Of a stretch of DNA of 64,000 nt, positions 22,834 to 34,241 are shown piece by piece; positions within the stretch are counted from its first letter, which is position 1; each line of letters opens with the position of its first letter. The translations under genes were made by a program, and so were the position numbers. The notes beneath the pieces were generated by a model. The model did no database searches and was not told the origin of the DNA. It worked only from the letters and a program-made list of their open reading frames with translations. The stretch is from Saprolegnia diclina VS20 (lineage: Eukaryota; Oomycota; Saprolegniomycetes; Saprolegniales; Saprolegniaceae). The stretch spans positions 806,755-870,754 of the forward strand of contig NW_008246068.1 in the NCBI RefSeq assembly GCF_000281045.1, in the 5' to 3' direction.

Positions 22834-25800
22834 ATGCCGCGTCCGCGCGCTGAGTACGTGCCTCCGTTCGAGCGCTCCAAGCTGTGGATATGGAGCACCG
22901 ACACATCCCGTATTGGTATTATGGCTCCGCAACGACCCCAACGACCCCAAACCGCCCGGCCCAGCCGCAGCAACGAGTCGACGACCCCATGTCGCCCGCA
23001 GACGGCACGGCGGACGCGTGCCCCGAGCAGCCCCAAGCTTGGTCGACCACAGACGGCGCGGCGCTGCCGTGAAAACGGTATGCTGAATAGCACGAGGACG
23101 ACCCAGCAAAGTACGGGGCAGGCCGCATCGGCTGCACCACCGCGAGGCAAGGGCCCAACAGGAGAAAGCAAGCAAGGCTCTTTAGCGGAGGCCAACAACG
23201 AAGATACCCCGCCCGTAGTCGTACCGACATCCGTGGAGCCCGTGGCGCTTCCGTATGACATTGCAGTCGCGCCCGAGATGACGGTACAAGTGTCCATGGA
23301 GCTGCCGACCTCCGAGCCGATGGTTGCAACGTGTGCTATGCCCGAGCTCTCGCAGCCAGAGTTGCCGCCCACGCTGCACAATGTTCCGCCCGACAAGCCA
23401 CCGGAGCCGCGACGTCTCTCGGCTGCCGAGCAGGAAGCGTGGACGTTCTACTCGATCTGCCGCGCGAGCGAAGCGTCGGCAACAGCGCGTGCCCATCAGT
23501 CGCAGCGGGCGTACCTCAAGCGGTGTTCACAGGTGCTTACGGTACCCAAGCCATTGTCGCTCGCTGAGGATTTGGATCTGACGGACCGCTGCCACGGCTA
23601 TGCGAATGCCTCTGCTCTCGCGAGTCGACTGGCCAACGGATCGGAGGTCTCCCGCCTCGCACTTTCCAAGAACGGTCTGCGCAGCGATGCGGTCCGTGAT
23701 CTCATGACAGTGCTTCCGACAACGGCGATATCGAGTCTCGATCTGAGCGAAAATGCCATCGGGCCCGTTGGGATTCAAGCAATCGCGACGGAGCTCACGT
23801 CCAACGTGTCCAAGCTCGTGCACCTCAACCTCGCGGGCAACCACTTGATGGACCGCCATGTCCTGCCCCTCGTCTCAAAACTGGATGAAACCTGTCTTAT
23901 GTCGCTCGACTTGAGCTACAACAAGCTGGGGCACGGCGCAATCGTCCCGCTCGGCCGCACGCTCATGCGCACACGGGTGTTAAAGCGCCTCAACTTGCGC
24001 TGGAACAACGTGCACGGTCTTGGCCTCGACAGTCTCGCCGACGGGTTGAAGAGGAACCTGGGGCTCGCGGACTTGGACTTGAGCTGGAACCCACTGGGGT
24101 CGGCGGGCGAGGCCTCGCGGCTCCAAGCCCTCGCCAACTTTAGCTTGATGCTGCGTCGCAACACGGACTTGCACCACTTGGTGCTCGAAGCCAACCACTT
24201 TAGCGTCGAGGACCTCAAGCTCCTCGAGTCGGGCCTTCGACACAATTACACGGTGATTCTGCATCTGCAGTCGGACGTGGCGGTGGTCAACGCCCAGCAG
24301 CACCTTCGGTTCGACCATTTCACGCGCGATGTTGGTGCCAATGTGACCTTGGACAAGGCGACCAACGACATCAACTGCTGGCTCTGCAGTGGCTGGTACG
24401 ACCACGTTTTCCGAACGAGTCTTACATCACGTTACTAGGCGGGAGCATACGTTTACGTGGCGGCCGCTCAATGCACCCAGTGTCGAGGCCGCGTCGCTGT
24501 GCCTGTCGATCGACCAGTTTCAAGGTAGCCTTCGTACCAGACGCGTCTGGTCGGTAATGTGGTGACGTAGGCGACGCGATGAGCAGGGTTGATACGGATC
24601 AGAGTTTTGTACGGCATCGAATGGTACCACCGACACCGATCGAGTACTACTTTACACGCCCTACGACGTCGGTGACGACCCCAAAGGTGACGTTGCACTC
24701 GGGTGCGGCCAGCCTGACGCAGTCGGCGTATCCGCGCTGGAACCCGATCGAGCACGACCCGACGGCGCTCGTCTCGGCGTGGTCGATGCACCAATCGCTC
24801 TTCCTCGCCCGGCAGTCCGACTACCCGTCGAGCGCTATGTTTGACACCGACAGCGTCCTCGCCCGCGCCGTCGCATGCGATTGGGACCGGTCCCGCATCG
24901 GCCGCGTGGTCAAGCGGGAGAAGCAGCAGCTGCAGTTGCGAGCGCTGGCGACGGCCCACTACCGAGAGATTATTGAGATCTACCACTTTTACGCGGCCCA
25001 GACGCTGCCGCGCAGCCTCTCCGAGACGATTCACGGCTTTTCGCTGCACCAGCGCGCGTTCATTCAATTTTGCACGGTTGAGATTGCCTTTTTCTGCAAG
25101 TGCAATCTGAGAATCTGAGTTCTGAGGCTGGGTTGTAGGACTGCCAGGTGTACGATGCGGCCTTTTGTAAGCCCGTCGACGTCGACCGTGTCTTTTACGA
25201 GGTCAACGCGCACCTCTCGGAGCTCGGGTTCGTCGCAACGGGCGTGACCAAGGGCCTCGCCCGCTACGAATTCTTGGAGGCACTCGTGCGCATTGCGCGG
25301 CTGCGGTTTGGCCATGTGCCTGGCCGCCACAAACAAGCTGTCGGCCTTGACATTGGCGAGTCGTTCCAAGCACTGCTGATCCATCACATACTGCCGTTTG
25401 CACAGCGATCGCCCGGCGACAGCTTTCGGGCCAAGATGCTGTATACAAAAGCCACAGAAGACGTCCTCGAGTGTTACCTTCCGACGCTCCGCGCTGTCTT
25501 TGACGCATACGCGACGCCCCGCTCGCTGCCACTCCTCAAGCACCACCACGCAGCGACAAAGACCAAGCCGTTTCTCGACTTTGCGCGGGCCATCGATCTT
25601 ATGCGCGACGGCGGCCTCTTGCCGGAGAAGCCTTCGAAAGACGCACTCCGCACCGCCCAGCGCCTCTACCTCTCGAGCCAGCTCGCCGTGCCCGAGGACT
25701 GCACAGTGGTCTGCGCAGCGTGGCTCACTTTTTACGGGTTTCTCGAGTTTCTCGTGCGGCTCTCGCAGTCACGCACACCGCGGGCGACCGACGCACTTGC

Positions 25801-26002
25801 GTCGCTGCTCGCGACCTTGTTTGCCAATCTTCGGGGCACCAACCCGGCGCTGGCACCACGCTTGCGCGGCGTCGTTCGGTTTCTGGAGGCGTCGGATCCG
25901 GTGCGGCCCGAGTCGCTGCACGCGCGACTCGCTCGCATCTGGGCGGCCCGACGCAGTGCGACGTATATGGCCGAGAGCATTCAAACAAAGGATCTTAGAT
26001 AA
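22834..26002 (+). CDS. Leucine-rich repeat protein with RPQTAR motifs
   Basis: Exons 22834-24395, 24439-24524, 24571-25076 and 25139-26002 join to 1,005 residues. The disordered N-terminus repeats RPQTAR three times (QRPQTARP, CRPQTARR, GRPQTARR). Ribonuclease-inhibitor-type LRRs occupy about residues 250-480 (SSLDLSENAIGPVGIQAIA, MSLDLSYNKLGHGAI, ADLDLSWNPLGS). Then comes NCWLCSGWREHTFTW, spanning the first splice junction, and a long helical region (RSRIGRVVKREKQQLQLRA, EIIEIYHFYAAQTLPRSLSE) with no recognised family. It is likely a scaffold; Pro-rich arginine motifs plus LRRs are common in flagellar proteins, so an axonemal role is plausible but unproven. A shorter reading stopping at 24438 ignores the well-formed intron there. 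Confidence 0.82.
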
Positions 26003-26033
26003 CGTTTGTTAAAAACTCATTAGTGCGTGGGGA

Positions 26034-26858
26034 TTACATGCACACGACAGCACTCAACGGCGTGAGCGAGTCTTCATCGATCGGGCTCTCATCCCCGTAG
26101 CCGACCGGGAGACTCATCGGCTGCGGCGGCGTGTTGGGCGACGCGGCCATGGCCGCGGATTCGTTCTTCTTGCGCGCCACGAGGACGCCGCCGACAACCG
26201 CAAGCGCGGCGGCGCAGCAGCCGACCGCGAGAGCCATCGTGGCCGTCGTGCTCGCCGCACCGTCGTTCGCATTGGTGGCACCGGCCTTGCTGTTGTCGGT
26301 CATGGCTTGGCTTTGGACGCGCGTGCCGTTGAGGGGCAGCGCAGCGTCGGTCGTTGGCTCGGGCGTCGCATCCGACGGCGCGGGCGTGGTCGCATCCGTG
26401 GGTGCGGGCGTGGCGGCATCCTTGGGTGCGGGCGTGGCGGCATCCTTGGGTGCGGGCGTGGTGGCATCCGATGGCGCAGACGTGGCGACATCCGTGGGTG
26501 CGGACGTCGTGATGGCGTTTTGGGTAGCAGGAGCGGCCGTCAGGACCTCCGACGGCGTCGACGGCACCGACGGGTGGCCGAGCGACGCGGCGAGCGCATC
26601 GCACGTGTCGACCGGGGACCGCAGCGGCATGCAGCCCATGACGACGGTCGTTCGCTCCGGCAGCTGCACGCAGCACGAGCCGTAATGCAGGAATTCCTGC
26701 GGGCCGGGGCACATGCCGACGCGGGTCGGGTCGCTGCCCGAGCACGGGGACGTGCCGTGGACTGTAAAGACACGGTCGACGCCGTTGACGCTGACAGTGA
26801 CGTCCGAGGCGGCGGCGAGCGCGGCGAGCGCGAGGAAGGCAAGGGCGGTGGACTTCAT
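26034..26858 (-). CDS. Type I membrane protein with mucin-like stalk
   Basis: A single exon encodes 274 residues. A signal peptide (MKSTALAFLALAALAAAS) precedes a small domain with cysteines (CSGSDPTRVGMCPG, GSCCVQLPE, CDAL). Residues about 105-170 repeat an Ala-Pro-Thr/Lys-Asp-Ala-Thr unit (TPAPKDAA, TPAPTDAT), a likely O-glycosylated stalk. About 205-230 (TMALAVGCCAAALAVVGGVL) is a transmembrane helix followed by RKK and a short cytoplasmic tail. It should be a surface glycoprotein; ligand and function are unknown. Its stop is 31 bp from the stop of the convergent LRR gene. Confidence 0.85.
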   Translation of the reverse strand: MKSTALAFLALAALAAASDVTVSVNGVDRVFTVHGTSPCSGSDPTRVGMCPGPQEFLHYGSCCVQLPERTTVVMGCMPLRSPVDTCDALAASLGHPSVPSTPSEVLTAAPATQNAITTSAPTDVATSAPSDATTPAPKDAATPAPKDAATPAPTDATTPAPSDATPEPTTDAALPLNGTRVQSQAMTDNSKAGATNANDGAASTTATMALAVGCCAAALAVVGGVLVARKKNESAAMAASPNTPPQPMSLPVGYGDESPIDEDSLTPLSAVVCM

Positions 26859-27956
26859 TTGTTAGTCGTAAGTACTAGTACGGGTGTACGTAGTCAGGCG
26901 TGAATTCTCAACTGAGCGCCTGTTACTGCTCCGGCGCGGCCCATTACAGCCGCGAATCTGCATAGTCTCTACCCCAGTTGGCCAGCGGGCGTTTTGCGTC
27001 TACACGGTATTAAATGCAAACGGTCGCATACAAATTATTAGATGCAATAAAACGTTTGAAATAAAATACGACCCGCTCTTCGTGATACACAAGTCCAATC
27101 TCTTGGCGGCAACGTTGCGGCCGGCCCGACGGACGCTGCTCCTCCGCTGATACTCCTACTCCTACTGCTCCTACTACTCCTACGTGTACTCCCACTCGAT
27201 CAACGACCGCGACGGCTATAGCGACGCCGTTAAAAAGACTGCTTACACCCAACCGCGGAAGAAACCAGCGCCGACCAAATGGCAAGCGGCTCCAGAGCAC
27301 AGAGTCGGTGGAAAGCGCTTGTTGTCGCGCGTCAGTGTATATCGAATGCACTTTGGCGTCCCTTTATTTGGTCGGGTCGTCAAGACTGGTTGACCTATCG
27401 CTCGGGAGGAGCGATATATACATGATTCTCAAATGCGTTGGGACAGCTCGATTGGGATGCAACCTAGATTTCGTTGGCTCGTCGTCAGGGACGTCTGCAA
27501 GCGGCTGACGGTGCGTGCGGTGGCGCGTCAAGGCGAGGTGCCTCCCTTTTCGTTTGAAACGTGCGGCGTAGAGGTCGTCTCGGTGGCTCTTGCGGCTAAA
27601 ACAGCACGGTCAACAACGAGCGTGGCCACCTGGCTTGGGCGATTGACACACATTGGCCGCCACAACAAAAGCCACCGTTGGGCGTAGCAGCGGAGGCAGA
27701 ATACCTGTGTCTAATGTATCACCAAAGCTTCAACTTGCTCGACCTTCGTGACGCAGCTCTTTACGGTCGCTGTGTACAAGTTTCTGGCGGTGAGTGTCTG
27801 CAACGATGGACGCTGCGGTCGCTCCGAGATCGTGTGCTAACGGTGCTGCCAGCTGCTGCTGCCACGTTCTTGTCCAATGTGTGTGCGTGGCAGCATCGAA
27901 ATCAGGATCGAAATTCGGACTTTTCGGCGAAATTCGGACGGATCCGAAAGCTAGCG
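26859..27956. other. Intergenic region with CTCCTA-type low-complexity tract
   Basis: About 1.1 kb without a convincing gene. A (TCCTAC)n-like tract lies at about 27150-27195. Several small open frames (for example plus 27433-27687) have no recognisable product. The last 50 bp carry the direct repeat upstream of the TXNL4B-like gene. Confidence 0.45.
27909..27949. promoter_or_regulatory. Direct repeat CGAAATTCGGAC and TTCGGA..TCCGAA dyad
   Basis: CGAAATTCGGAC occurs at 27909-27920 and again at 27928-27939; the second copy runs into an inverted pair (TTCGGA-CGGA-TCCGAA) ending 10-11 bp before the ATG at 27957. The position suggests a promoter element for this gene. Confidence 0.4.
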
Positions 27957-28597
27957 ATGGCCTACTTGCTGGAAGCGCTTCCGACCAAGGCCGCGATCGA
28001 CGATGCGATCCGCGGGACCAAGGACAAGGTGCTGGTCCTGCGCTTCGGTCGCAGCAGCGACGCCGTCTGCCTCCAGATGGACGACATTGTGCGTCATCTC
28101 TACGCGATGAAATGGGCTCACCTGCCATGGCGTAGCTCGCCCGCTGCGAGGTCGAGCTCTCCAAGATGGCGCAAGTGTACACGGTCGACACGGACGTGCA
28201 GGACGTCGAGGTCTACTGCCAGTACTTTGACTTGAGCTTGATTCCGTCGACCATCTTCTTCTTCAACGGCCAGCACATGAAGGTCGACTTTGGGTACGTC
28301 GTCGTCGCCGCTTGCAACTACACCATCGTCATGCGTAGCACGCCCGACCATACCAAGTTTGTCGGCGCCTTTTATACCAAGCAAGACTGTATCGACTTGG
28401 TCGAGGTAACAACTTGTTGCCTTCCTTCCTGCAAGTCTTCCTTCCCAGGTCATTTTCCGTGGCGCGATGCATGGCAAGTACATTGTGATCTCGCCGATCC
28501 CGCACGAGCGCATTCCACAGTACACTACGATCATTCTGTCGATCGAAAATGGTCAACTTGTCATCGTAGGTACGAGCTCTTGTACAAAGATTTCTAA
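27957..28597 (+). CDS. TXNL4B: Thioredoxin-like splicing factor TXNL4B/Dim1 family
   Basis: Five exons (27957-28088, 28136-28293, 28339-28405, 28449-28519, 28570-28597) give 151 residues, matching the roughly 149 of TXNL4B. Family phrases are clear: [56 protein letters not shown] at the C-terminus. Dim1 proteins are thioredoxin folds of the U5/tri-snRNP; TXNL4B binds PRP6 and acts in pre-mRNA splicing in the nucleus. The sequence fits the TXNL4B branch better than the U5 15-kDa TXNL4A branch (inference from VCLQMDD and the length). Final introns 3 and 5 contain CAACTTGT words. The stop lies 6 bp from that of the convergent TPR gene. Confidence 0.93.
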
Positions 28598-28603
28598 AAC
28601 TCT

Positions 28604-30564
28604 TTATGAACGCAGCTCGCGACAATATTCCTCAAAGGTCGTGGACGGCAGTGGCTGGATCCGGTCTTTGGACGGCGAGGCAAGGTCGGGTCGTTGGTTG
28701 AGGAGGGCCTTGTACGCTTTGTCTTTCTGGACGGCGCCGCGCCATGCTCGCTCGACACTTGTCGGCTTGGTCGTTGGCGCCCGTGCGCGGCGTTGGTGCC
28801 GTGGCGCGACGACCCCTTCGCTTGCGCCATACTGCGCATATTGCGATACTTTGACCTAGAAAATGATGTCACGTCGACTGGTTGAGGCGGTGCTTGTACC
28901 TTGGCCTCGGCGTCGTCCGGTGCCAAGCGTGAGGCCACGAGGTAGTCTTGGTACGCCAGCTGGCTCTGGTCCATGTACCGAAAGCAGTCGCCGCGCCGAA
29001 TGAAGAACGCAGGCACCTTGTGGTTGTGTCGGATCGCCGACGAAAACTCAATTTCAGCCTTATCAAACGCGGCGCGGTTGAAGAGCTCGAGCCCAAAGTG
29101 GTACCGAATCATCGCAATTCGCGTGTGGATCTCCGTGTCGGTTGGCTGGAGCTCCCGCGCCGTGTTGTAGTCGGCAAGCGCCGCTTGGAGCTTCCCAAGC
29201 GCGCGGTAGCAGTCGCCGCGGTTGATGTAATACCGGTAGTCGATGGCTTTGCCTTCAAAGCGCGACGACGTTTCAATCTCCGACGCGATCGCCTGTTCCG
29301 AATTATGGACAACTTGTCCTCCGGACGACATCGTACCTGGTTCATGGCCGTAAGACCCGCCTCAAAGTCACCAGCCTGAATGTGCATGATGGCCATGTCT
29401 AGTTGTACATGTAGTCATCGCCACCGATAACAATCGTCCAGTGCGGCGAGGTAGTGTACCGTTGAGGATGAGGTTGCGCTGCCGGCTAATCTCGGGGTGC
29501 TCTTCTGTTGGCAGGACGTGCCGCATGTGCTCGTCAAGCTCGTCGCCAAATTGCTTGCCAAAGAAGGACCGTGATGCCCGCTCGACATCGGTGAGTGCTG
29601 CGCGGTAGTCTCGCTAGCAACATACATATTGTCAGCAACAGTGGACAACTTGTCCTATGTCGTACGAGCTCTCGAAAGACCGATGCGCGCAAAATGAGCA
29701 CTTTGGGGTCTTCCGCATTGAAGTTGATGCACGAATTGAGACAGTCGAGTGCCTTGGCAAAGTCGCGGCCCAAAATGTGGCGGCACGCCAAGTCGTGCAA
29801 GTGCTGGGACTGGTACCACATTTTTCGCTCAAAGTCCAGCACCTAGGGTCCAAGGCGTTGTCGCACTCCGACGGGGTCTATAGTCGGACCTCGGGGTGGT
29901 TGGGGCAGAGCTTGAACGCCCGGGAGATATCCGTGTTGCCTTTATCAATGAGTCCGAGCTTCCAGTGGAGCTTGGCGCGCAGCACGAGAATGTCGGCGTC
30001 GTTGGCGTCAATGCATATTGCGTGGTCAATGTCCTTGAGCGCCTTTGTCCAGAGGGTGAGGCCCAAGTACGCCATGCACCGATGGAGCCAGTAGTTGGCC
30101 TGGAGCGCGTCGAGTGCGACTGCATCTGTCAAGTAGACGATCGCCGTCGAGTACTCCTTGTCGAGAAGAAACGAGTAGCCCTAGAGTCCTCCTGTTGCAT
30201 GCTTGAAACCAATTTGCGACGCTACATGGGCGTTGAAGACAGCTGCGATCTCTTCCTTGATGGCTTGGGGCGGGTTGCTTTGGAGCGAGAGCAGCTTCTT
30301 AAAGTTGCCAATGGCCGACTAGATGTGTTGCGACATCGTCGAGTTCATTTGGCGAGAAGGGCGAACCTTGAAGTCGCAGAGCTTGGCGTACGCCGACCCG
30401 CGCGACGCGTAGAGAGTATAGTCGTCGGGGCTAATAAAACACGCCTTGTTGTAGCAAATGATCGCCTTCTCATAGTCGCCGTGCCGGACGAGGACGTCGC
30501 CCTCCATCTTCTTGGTCATGGCATCTTCATGGAGCAGCGCTTTCGGCGCCTTGACCGTGTCCAT
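28604..30564 (-). CDS. Tetratricopeptide repeat protein
   Basis: Eight exons, 5' to 3': 30367-30564, 30226-30318, 29890-30180, 29666-29842, 29460-29613, 29337-29398, 28900-29292, 28604-28855, giving 539 residues. Start ATG 30564 precedes a normal first TPR (EGDVLVRHGDYEKAIICYNK). Further TPRs are spread along the chain: ANYWLHRCMAYLGLTLWTKA, ILVLRAKLHWKLGLIDKGN, YINRGDCYRALGKLQAALAD, FFIRRGDCFRYMDQSQLAYQ. The layout, with many TPRs and a basic Pro-containing tail, resembles TTC16-type proteins; this is a loose match. TPRs act as protein-protein scaffolds. Two of its introns (29293-29336 and 29614-29665) contain perfect GGACAAGTTGTCC dyads. Confidence 0.87.
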
Positions 30565-33248
30565 CGCAGCGTCTAAACGCACGCAACATACTGGCGGTTT
30601 CTCGTGAACCGACAGCCAATTTTTTGAAACCGCAGTAGCCAAGCCAAGAGCACTCGATGGGTCATATTTTTTTACAGGAACCGAGTGTGCAACTGCTAGG
30701 GTACTCGAGGTTGATGCTCGTCGCTTAGGTGCGTCGCGACGACTCCGTATTATTGGGTTCATGAATGTATACTGGACTTTTGATAACGTGATGAATATTT
30801 TGGGTTTCAAAAACGAGCTTTTGGCGCTCGTTGTCGAAAAGAGCTCGCAATCCGCAGAGCAATGTCGAACATTGAAGAGCAAGAGCATATCAATGTGCAT
30901 GTTTCATGTACGATGCACGACGCCATGGCTCGTCGAGCGATTGCGCTCTGTCGGATCTTTGGCGCGCGACAACCTCTCGAGATACTTCAAGCGACCGACT
31001 GCAGCGACGGGTGATGCCGTCGTTGAGGTGCGAGTCAGCGTATCTAGTAAATCAAAGTACCCGTAGCAATTGCAGGTACCGGTAGACTGCACCGTGAAGA
31101 GTAGCTCGACGCCACGCACTGAACAAGGTAGGACTATCCTGGCCCTCTCTTTATGCGATGCTGGAAACCAGCAGTCTTGCTAATAGGCAAGGCACGTGGA
31201 ACCTTCAAACAGCTCTTCGAACGCAATTGCAGTTGCAAGAAGCTCTGGCTACCGTGCTGGCCTCGACGCCGATCGTTTGGGTGGATGATGTGGTATCCGG
31301 ATAATCCAGATAGTCGTCCCAAAGCGTCCAAGTGTCCTTGGCTCTCTGGCTCCGCGACGCGATGGCTGGTACCGAGGTCGTATGTACTCGTATTCATAGG
31401 GTGCAATTCATAGTACTCGCATGCTAACTCGGCTTGTCGTGTTCCAACCATCCACTAGTCAACGCCGAGCGTGTGTGTTGTCGTGTCGTCGGACGGAGCC
31501 ATCCAATACGCCTCGTCTGCTGGCGCCAGCGGCACAGACTGGTCTGCGGAAGGCCAAGGTCGCGATCACCTTGTTCAGAGTAGGAGCGATCAATGTCGTG
31601 GGTCGGAGGCCCACCTTCGTTCCGCTTCCGCACAGTTCGTCCCATCGAATCTGGGTAGCCAGGCAGCTAATAGCCAGGGCACCCAAACGAGATTTTGAAA
31701 AAATTCACCGCCACGACCGACGCTTGCATATACTTATACTCCACAGTGTGTTGATGATCGACGATGCAGCTGGTGATCGTCGGTGGTAGCTGTCGGTGGT
31801 ATGCACCGCGCAGTGTACCATGCACACTGATTCGCGCGCATAATATTCCGCATATATAAGAGCTGAGCGCAATCATCATCATCAAATAATATTGGCATCG
31901 ACAAAAATCACACGTCTGAACCTACGGCAACGGACAGAACCTCGTTGAAGGAGCGTGCTGTGCGTGTTTATGGCAAGGACCGTGCGCATCGTTCGTCTTC
32001 GCGGCAACTGCGGTCGGTGTCGCGGGTTCTTGAACCTCGTATCTGGCTTGACCGCTCGATCTTTGAGCGTCAACGAACCAAGACGACGACGCACCACGAC
32101 GCTCTGCATCATGTCCTGGCAATCGTAGCCGTCCACGGCACGGCAAAGCGGCTCGTCGCCACCGCAAAGCGGCCAAGGACGCCACATGGATGCAGCGCCC
32201 GCCTCCGCATCTGTCTGCTACGATCACTCGTCGAACGATGCACGGGACGGCGCCACGCGTCCATGGGCCGTCGCCACTCAAACACGCTGCAGCCACTGGA
32301 CGCTGCGAAAAAAGCGATGTACACGACCCAGCCGGGACCTGCTGCATTGTCTCGTCCGGTATCGTACAATACAATTGTACGTTTTTACTCTATGTTTGTA
32401 TGCTATGGATACGTTCCGTACGTACACATGTCGGGCCCGAACGAACTTATCTGGACCTATCAGAGGGCGCGGGCAATATACCAGCGCGATCGCACGTTCA
32501 GTCGTTCGCCGCCAAACGACACACGCTGGCTCCTGCAGCCGCGCATCCAATTACACCGCAGTCGTGCGGCAAGCCTATCAAACCCGACGCCGACCACCCG
32601 CCGGACAACACCCTCGCTTTAGTGACCTCAACTGCAACGCCGCGGCGCCAAACTATGGCATCGCCGCCCTACTGTGTTGGCTCTACACTAGTATGCAGGC
32701 CCACCGCCTATACTACAGGTGGTATACGCTCCCGTCTTCTTCTCTGCTAATGAAATGAACGCGCGTCCCAAACATCCCTCTCCGCCCCACGTTTGCATGA
32801 AGCGTAGGCTGTGTCGACTGGAGACGATCCACCAGCGCCAAGATACAGTACACCGAGAGCAAGTGGTTCCACGTGCCTACTCCAACCCGTTCGACCCGTT
32901 GCTGTGCAGTCGATTGTATCCAGGCTGCGTCGAAGAACGGTACGTTGTTCGCGATGGTGGGGTCGTTCGGCCGAGGGGTTGCGCGATTGAGTGGCAAAGG
33001 GCAAACTCGATTAAGTGCGATTGTCAAGCGCGCATGCTGCGAGCGTCATAATTGCAACGTCTGTTCCAGTGACACATGGCCCATTCGTTGACCGAGCGGG
33101 CGAGTCGCCACAGCACCAGTAGCCTCCTTGCACCCGTGCGGTTTCTCTCGCGCCGCCTCCTCCCTGCCACGTCTGCAGAAGCACGCGCCGGGTACGTGTC
33201 TATGACGACTGCAAAAGACACGAGTCGTTGCACTTTGCTTTACGCATC
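30565..33248. other. Gene-poor intergenic block
   Basis: About 2.7 kb with no recognised gene. Upstream of the TPR gene the sequence is AT-richer. An ATCCGGAT word lies at 31295-31302 with no adjacent start. A TATA-like word (CATATATAAGAG) lies near 31852. Between about 32190 and 32750 two plus frames and an overlapping third (31945-32622) are all long and open, but none shows domain similarity, splice logic or normal codon bias. It could hold a decayed gene, a non-coding RNA or long regulatory DNA. Confidence 0.4.
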
Positions 33249-34241
33249 ATGGCGCTCAACCAACTCCTCCATAGAAAGAGCCGCCTTACCCGCCGGCGCG
33301 CGTCGAGCATCCGCACCATGCGCAACGTCGAGGTGCCTCGCTACGAGGTGCTCCGGTCGTCCAAAACCACCGTGTACATCACGACCGTCGACAACGGCAC
33401 CGACTACTGGGAGCTCCCGATCCGGTACTCCAAGTACCACGACTTCTTCACGACACTCTGCAAGACGGACAAGAAGTGGGTCGCCAAGCTCCCGTTTCCC
33501 GAAAAGTCGTTTGGGTTTGGGAAGGACTCGCCCGACTTTCGCCGGCGCCAGCTCGACCTCTTCATGCGCCAGCTCAACGCGCTCTTCACGTCGCTCTCGG
33601 CCGAGGGCCAAGACGTCGTGATGGACTTTCTCGAAGCCAAGCACCACGTGTACCACTATGAACGCGAAGCCTCGATCTACGACCACTACGACGACGAGAA
33701 GGCGTCGCGCCGCGGCTACAAGTCGTCGGTCGCGTCCGAGACCGACTGCGAAGACAACTCGAGCGAGCACAACATTGACGGTCTCTCGTCGCCGTCGTTC
33801 CCGGATCGGACTTCGTCGCTCCACCACGCTCGGTCGTCGTCCTTGCATTCGTCGTCGCACTGCTCTTCGATCCATGAAGAAGAGGTCAAGCGCCCGCCAG
33901 TTGTCGAGCCCGTGCCCGTCGCACCGACACCAGTGGTCGCACCCACGCCGGTCGTCGCGCCCACGCCGGTCGTTGCACCGACACCGATCGGCGTTGTCGC
34001 AGCACCGGCACCGAAACCCAAGCTCCACACGCTTGTGTCGCAGGTCGAAGGCTACGCGCCGATGGCCCCGTCGGCCGCACCGATCTGGCAGCAGCACGAG
34101 ACGACGCTCTCGACGTACACGCGGCCCGCGCATCTCAACCCCGTTGTCGTCAAGACGTGGGGTGTGCTGTACCCGACGCTGTTCCCGCAGCAGGTCGGCG
34201 GGGCCCCCAAGCCGCTTGCGGCCACCACTGCGTCCGACTAA
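33249..34241 (+). CDS. PX-domain protein with Pro-Val repeat tail
   Basis: A single exon encodes 330 residues from the ATG at 33249. About residues 27-137 form a phox-homology domain: WELPIRYSKYHDFF, then a basic loop with prolines (KLPFPEKSFGFGK), then RRRQLDLFMRQLNALF. PX domains bind phosphoinositides, mainly PI3P, so it should act on endosomal or other membranes. After it come Ser/Asp/His-rich disorder and four VAPTP units at about 223-247, a likely flexible linker. The terminal region (NPVVVKTWGVLYPTLFPQ) is not recognised. The very basic first 25 residues (RKSRLTRRRASS) may add membrane binding. Function beyond lipid binding is unknown. Confidence 0.85.
   Translation: MALNQLLHRKSRLTRRRASSIRTMRNVEVPRYEVLRSSKTTVYITTVDNGTDYWELPIRYSKYHDFFTTLCKTDKKWVAKLPFPEKSFGFGKDSPDFRRRQLDLFMRQLNALFTSLSAEGQDVVMDFLEAKHHVYHYEREASIYDHYDDEKASRRGYKSSVASETDCEDNSSEHNIDGLSSPSFPDRTSSLHHARSSSLHSSSHCSSIHEEEVKRPPVVEPVPVAPTPVVAPTPVVAPTPVVAPTPIGVVAAPAPKPKLHTLVSQVEGYAPMAPSAAPIWQQHETTLSTYTRPAHLNPVVVKTWGVLYPTLFPQQVGGAPKPLAATTASD

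Noticed and set aside
22418-22906. Upstream open frame continuous with RPA1
   Set aside because: The RPA1 N-terminal fold begins normally at MVALTPNAV; the extension shows no conservation or targeting pattern.
24396-24438. LRR gene ending at the stop at 24436-24438
   Set aside because: A normal 43-nt GTAC...TAG intron removes this stop and joins NCWLCSGW to REHTFTW in frame, followed by two more coding exons.
30761-31066. Small plus-strand frame after the TPR gene start
   Set aside because: No similarity, no splice signals and poor codon bias.
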